A stretch of 64,000 bases of DNA, from positions 372,001 to 436,000 of the forward strand of contig CAWIMS010000005.1 of NCBI GenBank assembly GCA_963837285.1, given 5' to 3'. The DNA comes from Planosporangium sp963837285 (GTDB lineage Bacteria > Actinomycetota > Actinomycetes > Mycobacteriales > Micromonosporaceae). This document shows positions 23,753 to 33,051 of the stretch, one piece after another (position 1 is the stretch's first letter; every line of letters begins with the position of its first letter). A program made the translations under genes and the position numbers. The notes beneath the pieces were generated by a model. The model did no database searches. It saw only the letters and a list, made by a program, of their open reading frames with translations, and was not told where the DNA came from.

Positions 23753-25798
23753 CTACGCGTCGATGGCCTCGCGGTCCACCCGCTGTGCCGACTCCACCAA
23801 CCAGGCGCGTCGGGGCTCCACGCGTTCGCCCATCAACAGATCGAGCGCCGTCTCCGCCGCCTCGACATCGTCGAGCGTGATCCGCCGGACCGACCGGGTC
23901 GCCGGGTTCATCGTGGTCTCCCACAGTTCGTCGGCGTCCATCTCGCCCAGCCCCTTGAACCGTGGCACCGGGCTGACCACCTGCTTACCGGCCTTCTCCA
24001 AGCGGCGCACCGTCTGCTCCATCTCCGTCTGGGTGAACGTGAAGACGGTCTCCGGCTTGCGACCCTTGGTGGTGATCTTGTGCAGCGGGGGCATCGCCGC
24101 GTACAACCGGCCCGCCTCGATGACCGGGCGCATGTACTTCGCGAACAGGGTGATCAGCAGGGTGCGGATGTGCGAACCGTCGACGTCCGCGTCGGCCATC
24201 AGGATCACCCTGCCGTAGCGCATCAGCTCCACGTCGAACGTGCGGCCGGTGCCCGAGCCGAGCACCTGCACGATGGAGGCGACCTCGGCGTTTTTCAACG
24301 TGTCGGCCAGGCTCGCCTTCTGTACATTCAAGATCTTGCCGCGGATCGGCAGCAGCGCCTGGTATTCGGCGACCCGGGCCATCCGGGCGCTGCCCAACGC
24401 GCTGTCACCCTCGACGATAAACAGTTCGCTGCGCTCGACCCCGGTGGAGCGGCAGTCCACCAGTTTCGGCGGCATCGAGGCGCCTTCCAGCGCGGTTTTC
24501 CGGCGCGCCGCGTCCTTCTGCTGCTTGTGTGCCAGCCGCACCCGGGCGGCATCGACGATCTTCTGCAGCACCGTGCGCGCCTCGGCCCTGGTCTTCCGGT
24601 CGTCGACCCAGTCCCTGAGGTACTGCTCGACCAACGTCTGGATCACCTTGGTCACCCCGGCCGTCGACAGCTCGTCCTTTGTCTGGGACGTGAACTGCGG
24701 CTCCGGGATACGCACGTGGACGACGGCTGTCATGCCCTCCAGCACGTCGTCGAGGGTCGGCAGGTCCTCCTTCGGCTTGAGGAGGGCCCGGGCGTTCCTG
24801 ATCGCGTCGGTCAGGGCGCGCGTGGTGGCGCGCTCGAACCCTCTGCGGTGCGTGCCGCCGTGAACGTTGCGGATCGTGTTGGCGAAGCACTCGACGGTGC
24901 GTTCGTATCCGGTCCCCCACCGCAACGCCACCTCGATCTCGGCGCGCCGCTCGACGTTCGACTGCATGACGCCGTTCGCGTCGGCGGCGTTCTCCCGGTA
25001 GCTGCCTTCACCCACGATCAGCAGGGTGCCGGAGACCGGCTTGTCGCCGGGCAGGGCCAGGAACTGCACCATGTCGGTGAGGCCGTTCGGAAAGTGGAAC
25101 GTCTCCTCGCCGGTGTCGTCGTGCAGCACATAGGTGACGTTGGGAACGAGGAACGCCGTGTTGCGGACCTTCGTGCGGACCGCCTCCCGGTCGAGGGCCG
25201 CGCCGGTTTCGAAGTAGCGCGCGTCGTACCAGTACCGGATGGAGGTGCCGGTCGGCTCGCCGCGCTTCATCCTGCCGGTCGCCCGCAGGCCGGGCTGTGC
25301 GGTGAACCGTGCCGTCGGGCCGGGACCGTCGAACACGCCCGGCACACCGTGCCGGAACGACATCTCGTATACCCGGCCGTCGCGCTTGACCGTGACGTCG
25401 AACCGGCGCGACAGCGCGTTCACCGCGGACGCGCCGACGCCGTGCAGTCCGCCCGACGTCTTGTAGCCGCTGCCACCGAACTTCCCGCCGGCATGCAGGC
25501 GGGTCAGAACCAGCTCGACACCGGAGAGACCCGACTTGACGTTGAGGTCGGTGGGGATGCCGCGACCGTCGTCGTCGACCTGCACCGACCCGTCGGAGTG
25601 CAGGATGATCTCGACCCGCGTGGCGTGACCGCCGACACCTTCGTCGGTGGCGTTGTCAAGGATCTCGTTGACAAGGTGACCCACACCACGGCTGTCGGTC
25701 GAACCGATGTACATGCCTGGGCGCTTGCGGACAGCGTCCAGGCCTTCGAGGTGGGTGAGGTCGTCCGCCCCGTACAGGGTCTCGGGCTGTGCAGTCAC
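23753..25798 (-). CDS. parE: DNA topoisomerase IV subunit B (ATPase subunit)
   Basis: The product is 681 aa. The GHKL ATPase has VRKRPGMYIGSTDSRGVGHL, then NEILDNATDEG (catalytic Glu and Mg-binding Asn), VDDDGRGIPTD and GGKFGGSGYKTSGGLHGVGA. The TOPRIM domain has ELFIVEGDSALGSA and LMADADVDGSHIRTL. LDNATDEG, rather than the VDNSIDE of GyrB, and the pairing with the adjacent subunit A gene favour topo IV or its actinobacterial equivalent. It uses ATP to drive strand passage. No intergenic operator was identified apart from the inverted repeat 25961-26020, about 165 bp upstream. Confidence 0.93.
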   Translation of the reverse strand: MTAQPETLYGADDLTHLEGLDAVRKRPGMYIGSTDSRGVGHLVNEILDNATDEGVGGHATRVEIILHSDGSVQVDDDGRGIPTDLNVKSGLSGVELVLTRLHAGGKFGGSGYKTSGGLHGVGASAVNALSRRFDVTVKRDGRVYEMSFRHGVPGVFDGPGPTARFTAQPGLRATGRMKRGEPTGTSIRYWYDARYFETGAALDREAVRTKVRNTAFLVPNVTYVLHDDTGEETFHFPNGLTDMVQFLALPGDKPVSGTLLIVGEGSYRENAADANGVMQSNVERRAEIEVALRWGTGYERTVECFANTIRNVHGGTHRRGFERATTRALTDAIRNARALLKPKEDLPTLDDVLEGMTAVVHVRIPEPQFTSQTKDELSTAGVTKVIQTLVEQYLRDWVDDRKTRAEARTVLQKIVDAARVRLAHKQQKDAARRKTALEGASMPPKLVDCRSTGVERSELFIVEGDSALGSARMARVAEYQALLPIRGKILNVQKASLADTLKNAEVASIVQVLGSGTGRTFDVELMRYGRVILMADADVDGSHIRTLLITLFAKYMRPVIEAGRLYAAMPPLHKITTKGRKPETVFTFTQTEMEQTVRRLEKAGKQVVSPVPRFKGLGEMDADELWETTMNPATRSVRRITLDDVEAAETALDLLMGERVEPRRAWLVESAQRVDREAIDA

Positions 25799-25960
25799 CT
25801 GGTCCTACTCCAAGATCGTCGCAGGGTCGGGGCCGGTCCGTCGGGTGTCGGGCTCCCCCGCCGGGCGACTCCGCGAGCCTAGCCGCCCGGTCCGACAAAA
25901 CCGCACACCGCGCCGCGGCCGCCCCACACCGTAGACGGAGGTGTCTCGACCATGATCCCC

Positions 25961-26020
25961 GCAACTTGGGCGAAGTTGCGGTTTCCTAGCGCGCGGATGC
26001 AGCAATATCGCCCAAGTTGC
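25961..26020. repeat. Nested inverted repeat upstream of parE
   Basis: GCAACTTGGGCGA (25961-25973) and its exact inverse (26008-26020) are separated by 34 bases. The left arm continues into a shorter internal symmetry, GCAACTT-GGGCG-AAGTTGC (25961-25979), so alternative folds are possible. It lies between the stop of the AfsR-type gene and the start of parE. It may act as a terminator for the former, a parE control site or a dispersed repeat unit. Confidence 0.75.
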
Positions 26021-26071
26021 GACGGATCTTGGGAGTTGTACGAGCAAAGTACCGGTTACCGGTCGATGGAC

Positions 26072-29044
26072 TCATCCGTCCCGTGCGGCGAGAGCCGCGC
26101 GGGCCCGGTCCGCCAGGAGCCGGTATCCCGAGCCGGTCGCCGCCGCGAGTGCGCGACCGGCTTCGTCGCGGGCCTGGTCGTCTCGGCCGAGGTGGCCCAG
26201 GGCCCGCGCCAGCCCCAGGGTCGCTTCGATTTCCGGGTACCGGTCGCCGGTGTCCGCGGTCAGCCGCAGCGCCTGCCGCAGCCGGTCGACCGCGGCCTGG
26301 TGGCGTCCGAGGCGGTCATCCACGGCGGCGAGTACGTTCAGGGCGTACGCCTCGCAGCGCTGCGATCCGATCTCGCGGGCCAGAACCAGCGACTGTGTCG
26401 CCAGGTCGGTGGCCCGGCCCGGCTCCCCGGCATCCAGGTATACGGCGGCGAGAAGGCGGAGGACGTCGGCTTCGCCGTTGACGGTCGCGGTCTCCCGCAT
26501 CAGCGTCAGCGCCTCGTCCAGGTGTGCCCGCGCCTGGTCGAGGCGGCCCATGTCGTGGTACAGCTCGCCGAGGTTGTCCAGGACCGTCGCGACCCAGCCA
26601 CGGGCACCGAGCCGCCGGTACAGGTCGAGCGCTTCGTTCTGCCACTGCTCCGCCTCGGCCAGGTTGCCCTGCTCGCGGGCGACGATGCCGAGCAGCAGCA
26701 GGTCGTTGGCGACGCCGGGGGCCCGGTCGTTTTCCCGGTCGATCGCGAGCGCCTGGAGCAGATGCGCGCGGGCCAGATCAGGGCGGCCGACCATGCGGTA
26801 CGCGTTGCCGAGGTTGCACAGCGCCGTGCCCTCTGCCTGCCGCCACCCGCCCCGGCGGGCGAGTTCACGCGTGCGGTGCAAGCGCTCGATCGCGTCGTCA
26901 TAGCGGCTGCGGGACAGGCTCAGGCGGGCCAGGCTCTGGTGGGCGGCAGCCTGCGCGGCCCACTCCTCCTCGGCTTCCGCCGCCGCGAGAACCGCCCGGT
27001 CCACGTCGAGCAGGTCGACCAGGTGCATCCGGACCAGCAGGTACGCGGCGATCGTGTCGCCGATCGACCAGGCGGCGCGGGGCGGCCCGTGCGCCGCCGA
27101 GTGGATCACAGCGGCGACCAGGTTGGCCCGCTCGGCGTCGAGCCAGGCGAGTGCGTCCGCTTCGCTGGCGACCACGGGTACCACCGGGATCGTGGCGAGC
27201 GGGCGCGCCGCCGCCGGCACGCGGAGGCTGCCCGGCGCGCGCACCCCGTCGGCCATCGCCGCCGCGAGCCGGTAGTACTCGTACAGTCGCAGTTCGGCCT
27301 CCGGCTCGGGCTGCGCGCGGGCCTGCTCGGCCGCGTACAGGCGGAGGAGATCGTGGAAGGCGAACCGGCCGGGTGCGTGCTCCTCGATGAGGTGGGCGGT
27401 GGTGAGGCCGTCGAGCAGCCGGCGCGCCGCGTCAGGCGCGATGCCGGCGAGCGCGGCGGCGGCGTCCATTGTGACGTCCGGCCCGGGTACCAGACCGAGC
27501 AGGCCGAACAACCGGCGTGTCGGCGCGGGCTGGGCCGCGTACGAAAGGTCGAATGCGCCCCGCACGGCCGCCTGCTCGTCGCCGTCGACGGTGAGGCCGG
27601 CGAGCCGGTTGCTGGTGGCAAGGCGCGCGGCGTATCCGGCGATGCTGTCGGTGCTCGCCGCGTCGATCAGGTTGGCGGTCGCCACGCGCAGCGCCAGCGG
27701 CAGGTACGCGCAGAGCCGGGCAAGGTCGGCGGCCGCCTCGGGCTCGGCGTCGACCCGGTCCGCGCCGAGTACCCGGGCGATCAGCGCAACGGCTTCGTCG
27801 GGTGCGAGCACCGACAGTGTGACCCGCCGCGCACCGTCGCGGGCGATCAGATCCGTCAGCGCATCCCGGCTGGTCACCAGCGCCAGGCAGTCCGGGCCGC
27901 TGGGCAGCAGCGGTCGCACCTGTTCCGGGCTCGACGCGTTGTCGAGGACGACGAGGACCCGGCGGTCACTGAGCAGGCGACGGTACAGCGAAACGGCCTC
28001 GTCGATCTCGGCCGGTACCCGGTTGGGATCGACGCCGAGCGCCCGGAGGAATCCGGCGAGCGCGTCGATCGGGCGCGTCGGCGCGGTCTGGGCGTAGCCG
28101 CGCAGGTTCACGTACAACTGGCCGTCCGGGAACTTGCCCCGGACCCGGTGGGCCCAGTGCACGGCGAGCGCGGTCTTGCCCACCCCGGCGGTGCCGGCGA
28201 TGGCCGAGATGACGACGGCGCGTCCGGCCTGGCTGTCGGAGAGGAGGCTGTCGAGCCGGGCGAGGTCCGGCATCCGGCCGGTGAACCCGGCCACGTCGCC
28301 CGGCAACTGCTGCGGCACCACCGGCGCCGGCCCGCCGCCGGGCGCGGCCACCACCTCGTGCAGCCGGCGCAGCTCCGGCGACGGGTCGATGCCCATCTCG
28401 TCGGCGAGCCGGGTGGCGAGTTCGTGGTACACCGCCAGCGCCTCGGCACTGCGGCCGGCGCGGTGCAGCGCGGTCATCAGCTGCCCGACGAGCCGTTCCC
28501 GGGTGGGGTGGGCGGTCACCAAGGCCCGGATCCCGGCCACCAGGTCGGCGTGCCGGCCGTCCGCGAGTTCGAGGTCGAAGCAGTCTTCGTACGCGTCCAG
28601 GCGCCGCTCCTCCAGCGCGGCCGCCTCGCCGGCCAGCAGGTCGCCGTCCAGCCCGTCCAGCGCCGGCCCACGCCACAGCCCGAGCGCCCGCCGCAGCAAC
28701 GCCGGGTCGGCGGCGGCTCGGCCCCGCTCGGCCAGGTCGTCGAAGACCTCCGCGTCCAGGGCCCCCGGGCCGACACGCAGGAGATAACCCGAATCTTCGG
28801 TATCGATGAAGCCACCGACCGGCGTCAGTACCGCGCGCAGGGCGGCCACCCGGTTCTGGATCTGGCGGCGAGCGGTGGCCGGCGGCTCGCCGTCCCATGC
28901 GAACGCGACCAGCCGGGATACGGCCACGACACTGTTCGGGTGGAGCAGCAGTCCGGCCAGGACCCGGCGCTGCCGTACCCCGCCGAGTTCGAGGACCCGT
29001 CCGCCGGCACACACCTCCAACGGACCCAGGATCCGGAACTCCAC
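26072..29044 (-). CDS. AfsR-type transcriptional regulator (SARP-NB-ARC-TPR)
   Basis: The product is about 990 aa from GTG 29044. Residues 1-95 are an OmpR-type winged helix (VEFRILGPLEV, RRVLAGLLLHPNSVV, QIQNRVAALRAVL) and 96-240 the bacterial transcriptional activator domain (ALGLWRGPALDGLDGDLLAG, HELATRLADEMGIDPSPELR). The NB-ARC ATPase has Walker A GTAGVGKTALAVHWAH and Walker B RVLVVLDNASS. The C-terminal third is tetratricopeptide repeats (GNAYRMVGRPDLARAHLLQA, NLGELYHDMGRLDQARAHL). Members bind direct repeats near the -35 and recruit RNA polymerase, often for secondary metabolism. It is followed on the same strand, upstream at 29123, by a second SARP. GTG is preferred because GTGs further upstream lack family similarity. 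Confidence 0.9.
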   Translation of the reverse strand: MEFRILGPLEVCAGGRVLELGGVRQRRVLAGLLLHPNSVVAVSRLVAFAWDGEPPATARRQIQNRVAALRAVLTPVGGFIDTEDSGYLLRVGPGALDAEVFDDLAERGRAAADPALLRRALGLWRGPALDGLDGDLLAGEAAALEERRLDAYEDCFDLELADGRHADLVAGIRALVTAHPTRERLVGQLMTALHRAGRSAEALAVYHELATRLADEMGIDPSPELRRLHEVVAAPGGGPAPVVPQQLPGDVAGFTGRMPDLARLDSLLSDSQAGRAVVISAIAGTAGVGKTALAVHWAHRVRGKFPDGQLYVNLRGYAQTAPTRPIDALAGFLRALGVDPNRVPAEIDEAVSLYRRLLSDRRVLVVLDNASSPEQVRPLLPSGPDCLALVTSRDALTDLIARDGARRVTLSVLAPDEAVALIARVLGADRVDAEPEAAADLARLCAYLPLALRVATANLIDAASTDSIAGYAARLATSNRLAGLTVDGDEQAAVRGAFDLSYAAQPAPTRRLFGLLGLVPGPDVTMDAAAALAGIAPDAARRLLDGLTTAHLIEEHAPGRFAFHDLLRLYAAEQARAQPEPEAELRLYEYYRLAAAMADGVRAPGSLRVPAAARPLATIPVVPVVASEADALAWLDAERANLVAAVIHSAAHGPPRAAWSIGDTIAAYLLVRMHLVDLLDVDRAVLAAAEAEEEWAAQAAAHQSLARLSLSRSRYDDAIERLHRTRELARRGGWRQAEGTALCNLGNAYRMVGRPDLARAHLLQALAIDRENDRAPGVANDLLLLGIVAREQGNLAEAEQWQNEALDLYRRLGARGWVATVLDNLGELYHDMGRLDQARAHLDEALTLMRETATVNGEADVLRLLAAVYLDAGEPGRATDLATQSLVLAREIGSQRCEAYALNVLAAVDDRLGRHQAAVDRLRQALRLTADTGDRYPEIEATLGLARALGHLGRDDQARDEAGRALAAATGSGYRLLADRARAALAARDG

Positions 29045-29122
29045 CCGTCCTCCTCTTCGCCGTCCCGGCACCAACCGTAGCCGGCGTACGCTTCGGCGAT
29101 CTGTCCGCGGGCAGGCGATGCG

Positions 29123-30493
29123 TCAGTAGTACAGGTAGTACTGGAAGGGGCCGGGCTTGTCGCTGCGCGCCTGGATGCTGAAGCGGGTCTCCGCCGGCAG
29201 GCCGGTGGCGATCCTTGTCGGAACATCCGTGCTGGCGCAGACGGCGTCGCTGAGCGGATACCCGTCAGCCCGGACAATCCGCAGGCAGACCGTCCCGGCC
29301 GGGCTGCTGAGCAGGTCGACGGTGATGTCGCCGGGATCGCTCTTGGTGCGGACGTACCGCTCGGTGACGAAGTCGGTCCCGGCCGTTCCGCTGGCCTTGT
29401 TCCATCGGGCGAGGAACGGCGTGGTCGCGACCGTGGGACCGGGCGGCGGTGGCACCGTCGCCCGTCCCGGCCGGTCCGCGGCACCGGCCAGCGCCATCGT
29501 CCCGGCGCCGACCAGCACACCGACCAGTACCCCCAGGACGACCCCGGCGGCAGCGGCGACCGGGTTGCGGCGGAGCAGCCGGATCGCCGCCCACCGCGGG
29601 CAGGCTGCCGGCTCCGTCCGGCAGTCGACCCCGGCCGGCGCGGCGGGTGATTCGGCTGTCGTCGGGTGGGCGCCGGCGGCTGCCGGCGGGCGGCCGCCGA
29701 CGGCTGGCGGCGTCGGTGCCGGCGCCCCCTCCCGCAGGATCGCTTCGTGGCAGGCTCGCAGCTCAGGGCCGGGTTCCAGGCCGAGCTCGTCGACCAGGCG
29801 GCGGCGCGCGTCGCGGTAGACCTCCAGCGCGTCCGCGGTCCGTCCGACCCGGTGCAGAGCGAGCATGTGCTGGACGTGGAGCCGTTCGCGCAGCGGGTGC
29901 CGAGCGGTGCGACCGGCCAGCTCCGCGACGAGATCGGTGTAGCGGCCGGCGGCCAGGTCGGCGTCGATGCGGTCTTCGACGGCGGCGAGGCGCCGCTCCT
30001 CCAGCGCCGCGCCTTCGGTCCGGACCAGCGTGTCGGTGGCGCCGCCCAACGCGGGCCCGTGCCACAGGTCCAGCGCCGCGCGCATCTCGTCGGCGCGGCG
30101 GTGCGGATCGTCGATCAGCTTGCGGGCCCGCAGGCAACGGTCGTCGAACTCGTCGAGATCGAGCACACCGGTGGCGACACGGATCCGGTACCCGTCGGCG
30201 ACGCGCTCGATCGTGTCGGCTCCCAACTGCTTGCGCAGCCCGGCGATCGTGGACTGGAGCTGCGCTCGTACCGTCGCCGGCGGGCTCTGCTCCCAGGCGA
30301 GGTCGATCAGTTGCTCGTCGGAGACCGTGCGCCCGGCGCCGAGAAGCAGCGCGGCGAGGACGGTCATCGGTTTCGGTCCGCCGAGCCGTAACGGCGCCGA
30401 CCCCCGGTCGGCGGTGATCGGGCCGAGCAGCCGGATACGCAGATCACACCGGTCGCTCGCGCCGGCTGCCGGCAGTGACGCTTTCGCGGACAC
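29123..30493 (-). CDS. SARP regulator that appears membrane-anchored
   Basis: The product is 456 aa. The winged helix (residues about 18-100: LRIRLLGPITADRGSAPL, LQSTIAGLRKQLG) and the BTAD domain (to about 255: LDLWHGPALGGATDTLVRTE, GLEPGPELRACHEAIL) are complete. A proline/alanine linker follows, then RLLRRNPVAAAAGVVLGVLV and GVLVGAGTMALAGAA, a membrane helix preceded by arginines. The final 120 residues, with two cysteines (VCLRIV, VCASTD), would lie outside the cell. Few SARPs are known to carry a transmembrane segment. It resembles ToxR-like one-component sensing, an inference. It is divergent from the serine hydrolase at 30730 and upstream of the AfsR gene on the same strand. Confidence 0.82.
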   Translation of the reverse strand: MSAKASLPAAGASDRCDLRIRLLGPITADRGSAPLRLGGPKPMTVLAALLLGAGRTVSDEQLIDLAWEQSPPATVRAQLQSTIAGLRKQLGADTIERVADGYRIRVATGVLDLDEFDDRCLRARKLIDDPHRRADEMRAALDLWHGPALGGATDTLVRTEGAALEERRLAAVEDRIDADLAAGRYTDLVAELAGRTARHPLRERLHVQHMLALHRVGRTADALEVYRDARRRLVDELGLEPGPELRACHEAILREGAPAPTPPAVGGRPPAAAGAHPTTAESPAAPAGVDCRTEPAACPRWAAIRLLRRNPVAAAAGVVLGVLVGVLVGAGTMALAGAADRPGRATVPPPPGPTVATTPFLARWNKASGTAGTDFVTERYVRTKSDPGDITVDLLSSPAGTVCLRIVRADGYPLSDAVCASTDVPTRIATGLPAETRFSIQARSDKPGPFQYYLYY

Positions 30494-30729
30494 GCCGTTC
30501 TCCCCCCGTTGTTCTGTTGATTGTGCGCGGTCCGGCCTCCCCCGGCTGCCCCGCCGTCCGATTGGCTTACGTGCTGTGCCCCGTCAATGTTTTCCGTGCG
30601 AGGTCGGCACGAAATGGAGCACGATTTATCTTAGACCCCAAGCATTTTAGCAATGTAAACGTCAGCTTGACGACCCGGCTGCCGTCAATTTAACCTTCAC
30701 AGAAACAGCACGATTGAGGTGGGAGAGAA
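30494..30729. promoter_or_regulatory. Divergent promoter region, relatively A+T-rich
   Basis: This 236-bp gap between the membrane SARP and the serine hydrolase is clearly A+T-richer than its surroundings from about 30610. A possible -35 TTGACG begins at about 30667 and a TTTAACC stretch lies 15-20 bases on. CGTCA words occur at about 30660 and 30683, 22 bp apart (two helical turns), which would suit SARP contacts. These assignments are by eye. Confidence 0.4.
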
Positions 30730-31800
30730 ATGAAGTCGAAGACAGCCGGCGTCGCATTGGCGACTCTTGCCGCGGCCCTCGTCGCCGTCGGTCCGTCCGG
30801 CGCCGCGAACGCGTCCGGCACCTCGAACACGTCCGGCGGTCCGCGGAGCCCGGACTCCCGGCAAGCGACCCGGGCCGACGTGACCCGGGCGGCCCAGATC
30901 CTGGTGCGGGACGGCGCGCGCAGCGCCACCGTCGCGGTGCGCGACGGCGGCCGGCTGACGTCGGCCGCCGCGCCTACCGCCGCCGCACCGGCGGACCGGC
31001 CATTCCGGATCGGCAGCGTGACGAAGGTGTTCACCGCCACGATCGTCCTGCAACTCGTGCGGGCCAGGCGGATCGCCCTCGACGACCCGGTGGGCCGGCA
31101 CCTGCGCGACATCCCTCCCGGGTACCGCCAGGTGACGATCCGCCAGATGTTGCAGCACCGCTCCGGCATGCCCGACTACACCGACCCGGCCTACGCCGAC
31201 TGGCTGCGGCGGGCCCAACAGTCGGACTCCGTCGGCCCGCGCGACGTGCTGCGGTTCGCGCTCTCGCACCCGCCGCTGTTCGCCCCCGGCGTCCGGTGGA
31301 GCTACTCGAACACCAACTACGTCGCCCTCGGGCTGGTTGTCGAGGCGGTCACCCACCACCGGTTCGACACGGAACTCGCCCGGCGGATCACTGGACCGCT
31401 CGGCCTGTCCACCACCCGGCTGCCCGGTACCCGTACCGTGCCCGGCCTGGTCGACGACCCCGGAATCAACCCCGCCGTGCCGTGGACCGCCGGCGGAATC
31501 GTCTCCACCGCCCGCGACCTCGCCACGTTCCTGTCCGCGCTGCTCTCCAGCCGGCTGCTGGCCCGCGCCGAACTGGCCGAGATGCGGCAGACCGTGCCGA
31601 CGCCGGACGGGTTCGCGTACGGTCTGGGCCTCATGAGCATGGCCTTTCCGTGCGGGACCTTCTGGGGCCACACCGGCGGCACCCTCGACTACGTCACCCG
31701 GGCCTGGTCCAGCGCGGACGGACGCCGCGTGGTGATCCTCTTCTGGCGTGGCACGGTCACCGGTACCCAACCGCTGCCGCTGCTGGAGTGCCCGTCATGA
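30730..31800 (+). CDS. Secreted serine hydrolase (beta-lactamase/DD-carboxypeptidase family)
   Basis: The product is 356 aa. A Sec signal peptide spans about residues 1-28 (MKSKTAGVALATLAAALVAV, cleavage after ANA). The penicillin-binding-fold motifs are present: SVTK (catalytic Ser and Lys, RIGSVTKVF near residue 97), the YSN triad position in WSYSNTNYVALG, and HTGG (KTG equivalent) in FWGHTGGTLDYV. Class C beta-lactamases, DD-carboxypeptidases and esterases share this arrangement, and the sequence does not tell which this is. GTGGGAGAG precedes ATG 30730. Transcription is divergent from the membrane-anchored SARP, a plausible regulator. Confidence 0.9.
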   Translation: MKSKTAGVALATLAAALVAVGPSGAANASGTSNTSGGPRSPDSRQATRADVTRAAQILVRDGARSATVAVRDGGRLTSAAAPTAAAPADRPFRIGSVTKVFTATIVLQLVRARRIALDDPVGRHLRDIPPGYRQVTIRQMLQHRSGMPDYTDPAYADWLRRAQQSDSVGPRDVLRFALSHPPLFAPGVRWSYSNTNYVALGLVVEAVTHHRFDTELARRITGPLGLSTTRLPGTRTVPGLVDDPGINPAVPWTAGGIVSTARDLATFLSALLSSRLLARAELAEMRQTVPTPDGFAYGLGLMSMAFPCGTFWGHTGGTLDYVTRAWSSADGRRVVILFWRGTVTGTQPLPLLECPS

Positions 31801-31849
31801 CCGGACGCGCCGGGTTCCGGCCGGTTACTGTGACCCGCATTCTCGTCCC

Positions 31850-32081
31850 CCTCAGACCAGAGCGGGCGCCGTTGGCGTCACAGGCATGGGTGCCGACGCC
31901 AGGCGCCTCGTCGCACCCGTTCGGCAGGCTGACCACCCCGCACGTCCGGGCGCGGGTCGCCACCGTCGGCACCGGCGACATCACGGCGTCCCCGCTGCTC
32001 GCCCACGCCGACCGCAACCTGTACGCGACGAAGCGGATGGGCCGCAACCGGGTCGTCGGCGACCCGCCCGACCTGGCCTGA
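31850..32081 (+). pseudogene. GGDEF-domain C-terminal remnant
   Basis: In the plus frame ending TGA at 32079-32081 the sequence reads VRARVATVGTGDITASPLLA, then HADRNLYATKRMGRNRVVGD. This is the last strand and helix of diguanylate cyclase domains (AD.ALY.AK..GRNRV). The GGDEF motif and everything upstream are missing. Only about 70 codons remain, just behind the serine hydrolase. Confidence 0.75.
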
Positions 32082-32096
32082 CGTGCCCAGGCACGC

Positions 32097-32978
32097 TCAT
32101 TCGTCACCTACCTGATCCACGAGCGCGCGCAGGCGGTCCGGGTCAGTGAGAATGTCGATCTCGACGATGCGGTCGCCCTGGATGGTGAAGGCCAGGACCG
32201 ACAGCAACCGCCCGTCCTGGGTGGTGACCAGGCCGGGTACGCCGTTGATGAGCGCCGGCCGGGCGTACTGGGCGAGGCGGGAGAAGGTGACCGCGCCCTC
32301 GGCGACGTTGCGCGCGCCGTGGACCTCCCGGAAGGCGGTCGGCGGCAGCCCGGAGTCTTCCCGCAGGACCACGTCCGGGTCGAGGACGGCGACCAGCCCC
32401 TCGAAGTCGCCGGCCCGGGCGGCGGCGAGGAAGGCGTCCGCGACCTGGCGTTGCCTGGCCAGGTCGGCGTCGGGGACGGCGGCGGTGGACTGGACCCGGC
32501 GGCGGGCCCGGCTGGCGAGCATCTTGGCCGCGTCCGGCGAGCGACCCACGAGCGGGCCGATCTCGTTGAAGGGTACGGCGAACATGTCGTGCAGCACGAA
32601 CGCGAGCCGCTCGGCGGGCTGCAGGGTCTCCAGCACCACGAGTAGGGCGAGCCCGACCGAGTCGGCCAGCAGTGCCTCCTGCTCGGGATCGGGTCCGTCC
32701 GCCCGGCTGATGATCGGGTCGGGTACGCGGACACCGAGCGGCTCCTCGCGGCGCGCGGCGCGCGAGCGCAGCAGGTCCAGGCTGACCCGGGCGACCACGG
32801 TGGTCAGCCAGCCGCCGAGGTTCTCGATGGCGTCCGCGTCCGAGCGGCTCAGCCGCAGCCAGGACTCCTGCACCGCGTCGTCCGCTTCGCTCAGCGAGCC
32901 GAGCATCCGGTAGGCCACTGCCCGCAGGTGACCGCGGTGCGCCTCGAATCGCTCGGCCAGGTAGTCGCGCCCGTCCAC
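32097..32978 (-). CDS. ECF sigma factor with SnoaL-like C-terminal domain (SigJ/ECF41 type)
   Basis: The product is 293 aa from GTG 32978. Region 2 has HRGHLRAVAYRMLGSLSEAD, DAVQESWLRL and NLGGWLTTVVARVSLDLLRS. Region 4 has LQPAERLAFVLHDMFAVPFN and VGRSPDAAKMLASRARRRVQ. The C-terminal 110 residues are a SnoaL-like fold (VADAFLAAARAGDFEGLVAV, VVLREDSGLPP), which in ECF41 factors modulates activity in place of an anti-sigma factor. ECF41 genes often neighbour a COE gene, such as an NmrA-like or carboxymuconolactone enzyme. Here a divergent NmrA-like gene lies 73 bp away. No perfect ECF41 promoter (TGTCACA/CGTC) was found; CGTCA/TGACG words are present. Confidence 0.88.
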   Translation of the reverse strand: MDGRDYLAERFEAHRGHLRAVAYRMLGSLSEADDAVQESWLRLSRSDADAIENLGGWLTTVVARVSLDLLRSRAARREEPLGVRVPDPIISRADGPDPEQEALLADSVGLALLVVLETLQPAERLAFVLHDMFAVPFNEIGPLVGRSPDAAKMLASRARRRVQSTAAVPDADLARQRQVADAFLAAARAGDFEGLVAVLDPDVVLREDSGLPPTAFREVHGARNVAEGAVTFSRLAQYARPALINGVPGLVTTQDGRLLSVLAFTIQGDRIVEIDILTDPDRLRALVDQVGDE

Positions 32979-33051
32979 GGTTACCTTCTTCCGTTGCCTT
33001 CCGTCATAGCAGTGACGAGCCGAATGAAGTCGACGTAACAGGAGAGTAGTC

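Noticed and set aside
25952..29080. Plus-strand ORF of 1042 codons opposite the AfsR-type gene
   Set aside because: It is a shadow frame: high G+C removes stops, the translation has no domain and is dominated by R/G/V, and the minus strand encodes a complete AfsR protein.
29120..30491. Plus-strand ORFs 29157-29819 and 29449-30417
   Set aside because: Shadows of the SARP gene on the minus strand.
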